NCBI RefSeq assembly: GCF_000801105.2
Contig: NC_079519.1
Span: 28,929,288-28,993,287 of the forward strand
Reading direction: 5' to 3'
Source: Raphanus sativus
Lineage: Eukaryota; Streptophyta; Magnoliopsida; Brassicales; Brassicaceae
DNA length: 64,000 bases
The position numbers were made by a program, and so were the translations under genes. This document shows, piece by piece, positions 1 to 10,800 of the stretch. Under the pieces are notes generated by a model, which saw only the letters and a program-made list of their open reading frames with translations, was not told the origin of the DNA and made no database searches. Each line of letters begins with the position of its first letter. The stretch's first letter is position 1.

Positions 1-198
1 ACGCTTAGCCTGGAGTGCATTAAGCATCTCGTTGGCCCACTTATTATAATTTTCTCCAGTTAACATGACTGAAGTAATTACAGATCCAGGATTATCGGAT
101 CCATACAACTTGTACGGCGAAGAAGGAGCTAACTCAGCTCCACCAATCTTCTTCACCATGGCAGAAGACTCTTCTGACTTCTTTTCTTCATCCGACAT
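1..198 (-). CDS. Copia retrotransposon gag, N-terminal part (runs off the window)
   Basis: Minus-strand reading frame starting at ATG 198-196 and open to the left edge (66 codons seen). The protein has an acidic Ser/Lys-rich start, then a segment reading YKLYGSDNPGSVITSV followed by LTGENYNKWANEM. This is the pattern of the N-terminal Copia gag-type domain (Retrotran_gag_3/UBN2 class) of plant Ty1/Copia elements. An initiator-tRNA primer site and an LTR lie just upstream in the right order, which supports the call. Intactness of the rest cannot be judged because the element leaves the window. Confidence 0.8.
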   Translation of the reverse strand, partial: MSDEEKKSEESSAMVKKIGGAELAPSSPYKLYGSDNPGSVITSVMLTGENYNKWANEMLNALQAKR

Positions 199-276
199 CG
201 TCACCGACGAACTCTGTTCTGACTAAGAACAAACTACAAAAACTCAGGAATTTTGTATAACTTTAGATTGATCGAT

Positions 277-425
277 GCTCTGATACCATGTAGAATAAGA
301 TATCGAACACTTGTGTTTTATTGACATCGGCTTCTGCCGTATATATACATAAACGAGATGCCCTACTCTCCACACAAATAGGAGATATATACAAGACTTA
401 ATACAAGACTTATCATTAACTAACA
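277..425 (-). mobile_element. Copia 5' LTR (289-425) with primer-binding site (277-288)
   Basis: On the minus strand 277-288 reads TGGTATCAGAGC, the primer-binding site complementary to initiator methionine tRNA. Directly upstream is a 137-bp LTR beginning TGTTAGTTAA and ending TTATTCTACA. It contains a TATATATA stretch and an AATAAAA polyadenylation-type motif. Such a short LTR suits the Ale/Retrofit-like Copia lineages. The target-site duplication cannot be checked because the far LTR is outside the window. Confidence 0.8.
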
Positions 426-800
426 ATACAAGTATATCTCAAATATATATGATATATATCGCCAATATCTGCTGGGATCATCTTCCGAGGCGTTGTGAAA
501 GCTCTGAAAATGGTTCTGGTAGACCTGTTCAGAAGGATGCACAAGGCAGGCAATTGTGCACATGAGCTCAATGAATCTCTTTCTCAGGTGTGGTCCAGTT
601 AGAAGATCATGGCAGATAAAACGCGGACAGTTCCAGAGCTTTTCACGCTCGTTATAATGAACAAGGTTAGTGGTGGGTTGTTTACAAACGAACATGTACA
701 CCTGTCACTTCAACTATGGCTGAAAAAGAGTCTATTTGTTGAGGTGTATGAATGGAAAGTTGCAAACAAATGGAGTGCAACAAAGGCAGAAGAATAAATG
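426..800. other. GC-richer gene-like fragment, unrecognised
   Basis: About 370 bp of clearly less AT-rich sequence than its surroundings, open on both strands. The minus strand gives 93 residues including EREKLWNCPRFICHDLLTG and LRKRFIELMCTIACL; the plus strand gives 62 residues starting MADKTRTVPELF. I do not recognise a family on either strand. It may be a captured or degraded exon lying between the Copia LTR and the 3' end of FMO gene A. No splice sites or start context were convincing. Confidence 0.25.
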
Positions 801-1551
801 TTTTCGGAAAACAGTTTTCCGAAGACATATGTTCAAATAAAAATTGGTACTGGGACATAAAAGCTGTTGCATGCTGCCAGTGCCGTCATTTCGGTGGTCT
901 AAAGCATTTCAAGAAAATGTAATCCATAATTTTTTAAAAAACTTTTAAATAAGGTTATGATGCTATAAAATCATACAAAAATATTATTTATGAAAACAAC
1001 TCTGGTAGTTTTTCTTCCAACAATTTTATTTACAATTTTCCGTTGTTGAATTTATCAACCGTATCTTTAAGAAATATTATTCATATGTTATTTAGTTATT
1101 CTATGATTAACTAAATTATAGATACATTTTATTAATTTTAATTTTGAAAAACAAATCATTAGAGACTGTACAAATTAGGATTTTCAAACTATAATAGTAA
1201 AATAAAATCTGAGAAATCAAATTTTCTAAAACTAAAATTTATCATTGTGAAGAAAATGTAGATGTAAACCCCTGAATTAATTCTGAACTATTTAAAATAA
1301 TGTAAATTATTTGCATTACAACTTTCAGAGTTATTTATTAAAGTGATACAAATTTATTTTACATCATTTATAAATAATGCAAATATTAAAAGTAAATGAT
1401 GCTAAACAATGGTTTTTTTTTGTAGTGCAACCCTTACATTCAGCTTTATTAACCAACATTTTAAAAAATAATACAAGTAGACCCTTAAAAACAAGTATGC
1501 AGCATTGTAGGATATCATCTTCTTTATTCGGGGAAATAAGAAGGAAGAAAA
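801..1551. other. AT-rich 3' flank of FMO gene A
   Basis: Very AT-rich sequence without a supported gene. Position 1523-1528 is AATAAA on the minus strand, 24 bp past the stop codon of FMO gene A, and could serve as its poly(A) signal. The part from about 1400 on is near-identical to the 3' flank of gene C (about 28690-28790), so it belongs to the duplicated FMO unit. Confidence 0.5.
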
Positions 1552-4500
1552 CTAGCTAATCAACTTCTTACTAGCAAAGTCCTCGTACGCTTCTTTTATG
1601 AGATCATCGTCGTCCCATTCATCGCGATAATTTTCAGGGTTTGAGACAAGACTTCCGTAACCACGGTCAACTTGTTTTGTTCTCCAAGGTTCAACAAGCT
1701 GGCAACCACATTCTTCTGCGACCCAGTCAAGGTACTTAGACTGCAAGAGAGAAAAGTCACTGATATAATGATGCTCTTGTTAAGCTACCAGTAACACCCA
1801 AGTTCATTCGTAATTTATAAATTCAAAATTTCAAAGCTACACACAATGATAGTCTTTTTATACTTTGCAAGACAAATATTTTATGATAAACTAAATTTTC
1901 TTTTACCACTCGAAAACAATTGAAATGTAAATGCAAAATATACTTTCATATTATATATTTTAATGGTTTTCCATGTATATTCAAAACGATCAAACGTTTT
2001 ATTTTTGCCCTTGGTCAGTGTACTATTTTTATATCTATTTTTATATTTAATGAGATAAAAATAAGAAAAATTTTAAAATTCTGCCAAACATATAAATTAA
2101 AAATATAAGAACACACTTTAAATAAAATAAATTTCAAAGCGTAGAACGACAACTAATATAAAAGGAAGGAGAGTATTAAATAATGTTTGAAAATATCGAG
2201 ACCTATATATTTATACACGTGAAGAAACCGAACTTACCTGAATTTTACCCAATTTATGTGTATGTCTCTTGGGAATACCTAACGCTTCAAGCATGGCAGA
2301 GGAAGCTATAACATCTTCCATCATCATTTCCGGTGAAGGAAGTGTAACTCGTCCAGACAAAACCGCAGCTACCCATTTGCTTTGGATTTCAAACATAACG
2401 AATTGTATGCCCTGATCATAAAATAATATATCAAAATTAGAAGTGAGAGACTTAAAACCAATTAAAGGAATTTCGATTGAGACTAACCATGCCTGGTAAA
2501 CCAACAAAAGAAAGCCCTGGGGCAAGCGCTGGTGGAAAGACATGTTTGTATAAAGGCTCAACGCGGTTATCATCAATGCTCATATAGCCATTGGTTTCAA
2601 GAAATGGAAACTTATACTTGTACCTGAACAGTAAACCAAGACATAAGAAATATAATGAAAATCCATCACACGTTTTACGTATGCCGACATCTCGCTATAT
2701 AGAAGCATAAAATATTGGAAATGGTTAAGAAAATACCCGGTGCAATACACAACGGTATCTGCATGAACTGCCTTCCCATTTTTGAAAATAATTGAGCCAT
2801 CCTCACATGCAGTCTCTATCTACGAGGAATATGTTAAACTTTCATTATGTAGTTGGTTTTGAGATGAATTATGAGATGAATGTTTTTGAACTTATTATAA
2901 TCCAAAATAAAGTTGTAAGCTTTACCTCAGAATGAATCCATAGATTGTTTGTGGGCACGGAAAGCTTCTCATACGTATCGGCTTCCCTCCCTCTAGACGC
3001 AATGTGGACTTCTTTGGCGACCTTAGCTACGTCTCTACTAATATCAGCACCGCTCGCAAAATTTCCGATAACCACCACCACCTACCAAAAACATCAACAC
3101 AAAAAAAAACGCATATCATAAAGGGAAAGTCCACCCTACAACACAAAAAACTATAATTGATTAGAAAACCATAAAAGGCCAATGTTTCGTATTTGTTTAT
3201 CTAATCAAAGTGTATGTGGGAGACAATGACTCTCCATCTATAAGTAAAACAATAATATTGAAAAGTAGATCTTCATTTATGCTGTAAAATTTATCTTTTT
3301 CAAAACGGATATATATGCATGCGGATTAAAATTCTTTCACATATTTTACTATATTTTTATAATTATAAAAAATCGATTTTATATTAATAAAAAATGTATG
3401 TCACTTATATGAAGTGACTGACATAAACTACAATGAAGACAAAACTCTAGATTCAATATCAATACTATTTTTCATATGTATGTTTTTCTTCTTCAACAAA
3501 CAATATATAATCATTTATACTATATTATAAATATCATACTATAATATTTTTTCACTCGATATAGAATGCTGTCTCCTCCGTTCTACAGTAATTACATAAG
3601 TTTAGTGAGTTGATTGGTAAACATCAGAGTAAATTAAAATAAATAAAAAGGTAAAAAGTAGAAGTTATAAAAAGGTAAAAAAGTAGAATAAATTGAAAAG
3701 GTGAAAGAGTGGAAAAAAATGGAACAAAATCAGTTTTATGAAACATTTTTCTTTTGAAACACCGGAGTAAAACCGGTTATTCCAAGAGCAACATCATTGG
3801 TTAGATCTCTTCTAAAAATTTTAAAGCTAAAAATAAATCTTTTTATTTAACAAATAAACTAACCAATTAGATGAATAGGAATAAAAAAGAGGTTCTAAAA
3901 GGTCAGAGAAGAAATCTCTTCACTCAACTGATTCTCTCTCTCTGCTGCTTTATATATACTTTTTCATTTTTGTCTTGAGATGTCTATTCTATTAAAACAG
4001 CAGATCGACCAATTAATAAAAGTTATGTCTAATAATGTGTTGCTTTTATTTAGGGATAATTTGTTGTTTATAACTGCATCATTTATTACCTCTTTATTAT
4101 TACCTCTTTATATAACCGCAATTACCTTTTTGTTAGTCAAGACATCATTTGTAACTTCCATCCCTATAAATTCTTGGTACCCACACATACCGACAGTTTA
4201 AAAAGAAAACATTCGGTGAAACTTTTGATATCTTCTTATCAAATGAGAACTTAAATGTTTATAAATAAGAACTAAACGTTATTAAAATCAGTTACGTGAT
4301 CTAAAATTTTTAAGTTTTATCTGCATGGTGATTAGATACTTTTGGTAAGACGACTTACATGGACAGTTTAGCATGGTTCCCACTAGAGAATAAGAGAAAT
4401 TGTGATTATATATTAAAGAGAAAATGTGTATTATATATATAAGTTGCCAACAAAAACATTTTGCACAATGTATATGTTTTATGTAAGAAACTAAACATAG

Positions 4501-4772
4501 ATAAAATGTATTAAAAATCATATTTTATAAATCATGTAATATATATAGGTTATATAAAATATATGAATCATCATGACCTATTAATATTGGTATGATCCAC
4601 CTATTTTAATAGAATAGATTAATATTGGTGTGATATATCCAACTATTTTAGTAGAATACTAGATTTTGACCTGCACAACCCGGGTATTTATTTTCACGTG
4701 TGTATATATATATATATATATTATTTTCATTTTATAAAATAGAATATTTTTCATTTTATAAAATATAACTGA

Positions 4773-4804
<32 letters not shown>

Positions 4805-7800
4805 TATATATATATAGAAATGTAAAATAAAATTTCATTACTAATTATGAAATTAGTGAAATTATTTATATTCAATTTTTGAAAATTAAGATCATATTAT
4901 ATCTTTTCAACAGATTTAATATATATATATATATATATATATATTTAAATTAAAAAATATCAAAAGATACTATGATTAAAATAGTTAAAAATGTTATATA
5001 TTATTAGTATTAAGTATATACATTTAATAAACTTTCTATAAAATAGTCCAAATAAGAATATCACACATCAAAAAAATCATGACTTCTCTTTTAATATAAT
5101 AGATATTAAAAAAGTTTATTAATCATTAGAAAAATATTATAAAAAGAAAAACATAAATATAACTAAATGACACCAGTATTAAAACTAAATTTCTAAAAAA
5201 TATACCCGCCTTTTTAAGAGCGGATCAAAATCTAATCCTATTATAAATGACTAATGGAGGTGCTCTAACAAAACATGGAGTAAAATCTAGTATGTTTTTT
5301 CCTTTTATTTTTCTTAATAGTAACTAGAGTAATAACAAAATTATAGTATTCAACCTGATTGGTAATTTATAGCTGAAATTGAGTAATTTTAAATCTGAAG
5401 TAAAATATTACTCTAAAACAACCGATCAGTCACAATCATTATAAAACATTATATATATCTAGACTTGTCTTTAAAATGTTAAAAGAAATGAAAAAATAGG
5501 AGAGAAGAAGAAGAATGGAGAGAGGTGCCTTCGTATAAGAGTACTTAGAGCACCATTAACGGGAGTGCTTATAAGGGTGCTTATCAAATACTAATATAGT
5601 AGTGGGTGGATCTCACAAAATTTTAAAAACCGGCATTTCTACAGCTTATTTAAACACCGACTTTTGCCCTATTCGCGAGCCTCACTAACACGTAGCAGCT
5701 CGTGATTGATTTTTTTTTAATTTTTTGTCACACAAAAAAATCAAATAAGCACCCCAAAATAAGATGTTGCGTTAAAGATGTTCTTATTAGAACACTTTTA
5801 GCTAAAGATGCTCTTATTAGAACACTTTTAGCGGTGTAGTATCTAAAAGTAGTGCTTTATGAACTTTATATTGATATTTTAATATGGCTTGATTATTTAG
5901 TTAAAATTTACTTTTTTTGTTTTAAAACTAAACCAATGACATAAAGTTACGTGTGCTGAAAATATTTAAAGAGGTAAACAACCCTCTTTTACATACTGAT
6001 TTCTATTCTCTCTCAAACTTTTTTATATTTTATTATTTTTATTTGGTAAAATATTGTCTCATCATCTTCTTTTTTATAATCCACATCATCTTCTTTTTAC
6101 ACTTTTCATAATCCACATCATCTTCTTTTTTCCACATATTAATGCAACATTTATATAAATTATCTCTATACTAACACTTTATCCTACTATTTTATATACT
6201 TATATATTTATATACAAAAATGATAAAATGTAATTCAATTAAAATATCTAATATTTAAACAAAAATATAAATATATATAGAGATATATTATATATATATA
6301 TATATATATTTATAAATGTATATATATATATATATTGAATAGTGAACCAATACTAAAATAACTACTCTTGAAATATATTTTATAAAAATAATATTTTAGT
6401 GTCCAAATAGAATAAAATAAATCTCTATTTATAGATCTCTTAAACTAATATATAAAAAAATTATTTAAAATCAAATAATTGACTTTTTCTAACCAGGGTG
6501 AAAAATACGAAAACGTTATAGTAACCAATAAGAAAAATCATATATTTCAATTTATATTTAAATCAAAGAAAAAGCAATGCTCCATAGAATGATGTCCATT
6601 TTTTTGCTTTCAACGAGTTGAATAATTTCAATACAAAATGAATCCATGTTAGCAACTTTGAGTTTTATCCGGATCATTGCAAGGGTTCAACTGTTGAATT
6701 AAAAATTACACAAGTTCATTGTAAATGGTCTTAAAACAATATTATCAGACAATATTTTCAAATCAGTATCTATCAGCTATATTATTAATATCATACTAGA
6801 GATTGACCCGCACTCTCGTGCGGATGTTAATTTTTATTTTTTATAAACTGATATTTTTTCATGATTAATATTATATATTTTTATGTATCATCATATAATT
6901 AATTGTATGCATAGAAATTATTAGTTTATAATTTTAATGGGACTATATAATTACCTAGAATTTTCTAAAAAATTATTATCTTATTATTTTATCGATTTAT
7001 GTCAAATTTTAAATCGGTTTCAATTGAGATCGGCTAAATTTATTAATTTATAAAGATTATTATTTTATCGAGCATTAATTTATAGAGTTTATATTGTATA
7101 TTTGTTTATATAATTTATAATACATATACATTCATTTGTTTCTTGTCATAAATTGCATGTCAGTCTATATATATTTTTATTGAATTGACTATTGGTTGGA
7201 CTAATATCAAATAAAATTCACATAATTTTTATGGAAACATTTATCTTTATTTTTAAAATATGAAATAGAAACTTAGAGTAATTTAAAAATGAACGACATA
7301 TACCATAAGTTATATAAAAGCTTTATTTTTGAAATTAATTTTATTGTTTTATTAGTTCATTTATAATTAAATTAGTCGTGGGATTTAAATTTATTAAATC
7401 TACATTAACATTTTTTTTGAAACACTAATCTACATTAACATATAACTAAAAAGGTGGGTTTGATGATAAATGGGCCAAGATAATAGTAAATATTAGATTT
7501 ATCCCGTAATATAATAGCATCCAATAAGAATATAGTTAAACCAAGACATATTTGATAACAAACCACGTTATTTTACACTGATTGTTTTGATCAAATCAAA
7601 CCAAAGCATATTTGATAACAAACCACGTTATTTTAGGTGTACTCGGTTTTATAAAAATTATTACGCAGGATTGGTAAGTTATAAAATGACATGTTTTAAA
7701 ATAATGGCATACATTGGTAATAATTGAGAAAAACTAAAGATTTTTTTTTGTGTACTTCAATTTTAATAGATTAGATTATGGTTTGTTAAGAAGCTAAGTT

Positions 7801-10800
7801 TTGTTTTATTTACCAAAATTGAACCATCCACAAATGGTTAGTTAGAGAAAAATTATCAGACAATGTCTTCAAATATGAGGATCTGTCAGCCTTTTTATCA
7901 ATACTATATTATGGTTTTGTTAAAAAGCTAAGTTTTGTTTTATTTACTAAAACTGAACTGTTTATAAACAAATGGCATAAGAGTGCCGGACATGTTCTAA
8001 AAACGTGGGGGGGGGGGGCATCAGATGCTTTCTTCCTTTTTCTAATGCTTTTTATCTGTCGGATACGTTGTTAGATATTGACGTTGGAAGTAGGGGTGGG
8101 CAAAAAAACCGAACCGAACCGATCGAACCGAACCAACCGAACCGAAACCGATTCGAACCGAACCAAAGTCTATTATCAAACAGTTAGGTTTAAGATTTTC
8201 CCAACCCGAACCAACCGAACCGAACCACATTGAACCGAACCAAACTAAACCGAACCCATAACCAATGTGCATATTAGCAATATACAATATACTAAAATGC
8301 TAAGACTAAAGTTATTGTTAATTTTATTAAAGATTTTTTTTTTTAGTTTTGTATTTACTTTAGTTAATTTTTGTTTGATGTTTATAATTTGTTAAAGTTT
8401 TTGTTTCAGTTTTACATTATATTTAGTTTACATAGTTTATTGTGTAGAGGTATTATTAACGATGTTTTTTATTTTCTATTTATTATAGTTAATTTTGATT
8501 TGATTGTGCTCTTATAAATGTTTTGTGTTTCTAAAAGTTTTTTTCGGTTTTATAATGAATTTAGTCAACATAATTTAGTTTTTTATAATCGTCAACACGA
8601 TGATTTTATGACCATGCGTTTGTGTTTTAAGACCGAACCGAATTCAAACCGAACTGAGTTCAAACCGAACCGAAACCGATCCAAACCGAACTAACTATGA
8701 TTTACTTTGGTTGGATAAATCATTGAACCGAATTAACCAAACCGAACCGAACCCGAACCGAACCGATAAAATAACCGAAGTGCCCACCCCTAGTTGGAAG
8801 CACTCTCACCATAAGAGTGTCCTGCATGGTTCTAAAAACTAAAAAGGTCGGGTATTTAATACTTTCTAAAAAGCTGGGGTATTTTTTTTTTTTTTTTTTT
8901 TTGTAACTGTAAAAAAAAAAAGCTGGGGTATTACGTATTAGATACTTTATATCTTTGTCTCTTCAATTTTGTCATTTTCTTTTTTTTATAACGGCAATTT
9001 TGTCATTTTCTAATAATTTTTATTAGTCAGATACTTTGTTAGGTATTGGTAATAGAGATACCTTAATCTTATTTTTAAGAAACTCGGTGTGGACAAAAAA
9101 ACAAATCAAACCAAATCAAACTGATTCAAATCAAATCAAACTCTACGTCTAAATCATTTAATTCAAGATTTTTTCAACCCAAATGGTTTGATTTGGTTCG
9201 GTTTTAAATCGGATCAAACCGAAAAACTAAAGTATTTTTAGTTAGATTAATTAAATATACTAGTAAAGTAACTTCATAATTTTTCTGCCTATATAAGAAA
9301 TTGTAATGCGGTCATTTTATGTTATCCTTTTCAAACAAATAATAATATTTGTTGGATACTTTGTTAGATATTGACGTTGGAAGCACTCTTAGCATAAGTG
9401 TCCTGCATGGTTCTAAAAACTAAAAAGGTCTGGTATTTAATACTTTTTTAAAAAGCTGGGGTATTACCGTATTAGATACTTTATTATATCTTTGTCTCTT
9501 CAATTTTGTCTTTTTCTAATAATTTTTATTAGTCAGATACTTTGTTAGGTGTTTGCAATGGAGATACCTTAATCTTATTTTTAAGAAAGTTGGCGTGGAC
9601 AAAAAACAAACCAAACTAAATCAAACTGATCCAAATCAAATCAAACTCTATATCTAAATCATTTAATTCAAATTTTTTTCAACTCAAATGGTTTGATTTG
9701 ATTCGGTTTTAAATCAGACCAAACCAAAAAATAAAGTATTTTTAGTTAAATTAATTAAATATACTAGTAAAGTAACTTTATAATTTTATGCCTATATAAA
9801 AAATTGTAATGTGATCATTTTATGTTATCCTTTTCAAACAAATAATAATAATATCATTTCTTTCTTTTATATTTGATATGCTTCTATTTTCTTATTCCTC
9901 TTTTATATGGCTGACTTTCTTACGAGTATAATAACTTTGATAAATATATATATAAAGGTAATATAAAGTAGAACAATATATAATAAAATTATAACAGGCC
10001 ATATATTTTGTGCTTACCTCATTTTTGAATGGACCAGGAACTCTGTAGTTGTGGCTATGAATCTGCTTTCCTGGCCATGATTTTATCCCTATATATACAT
10101 ATTTTATAATTAAATATTTTTTATTGATATATATATATATATATAGACAGTGCACAGATAATCACTGAAGTCTTCAGTCGGGAATGAATGTAAACGATTG
10201 TAATCCAAAATCCGTTAATGGGGGTTTAAATCTTTTCATAATTGATCTCCATTTTTTTGTATCTTTATATATAGAGTTCTGTAAAAGAAGTTATCAAGTT
10301 TTTAACTGTTTCTGAAAATACACAATAACTATTTGAATTTAAGAAAAGTATAAACAAATACTAAGAAAATAGTAATGTTTACGTTTTACTCTTAAATTAT
10401 AAACATCAAATGCATCATTCTTATATGCTCTCTTTGTTTTTAAACATTGATGTTATTGTTTTATATTATTTTCTTCTTAAAATTGATGTTTTAGACTCTT
10501 ACTAAGGCATTTTATTTTAAAATTAAAATATAAGTTAAACTATATAGAGAAATAGTGAAACATCATTAAAATATTAAATGTACTAAAATAAATAATAACA
10601 ATCTGAGTATTTACGGTATAATGGATGAAACTTCCAATAATCTAATTTTAATTTTCAAAAATTAAGGAAGTATATTTTATTTTTATCACTGATTCTTAAA
10701 ATAAACTTCAAAAATTAAAAAAAACGTAAACAATTTTGTTAGCTGAACCCTTGAAGCCAAGGTGTGAAATACAAACACGCGATAAAAAAAATTAAACCGC

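Noticed and set aside
1552..3081. A separate truncated FMO pseudogene
   Set aside because: Exons 1 and 2 with compatible phases lie upstream at 10018-11705 on the same strand; together they give a full-length frame.
8005..8287. Frames rich in RTEPN or GFGSVG repeats
   Set aside because: They are translations of the CCGAACC arrays in the hAT element, not genes.
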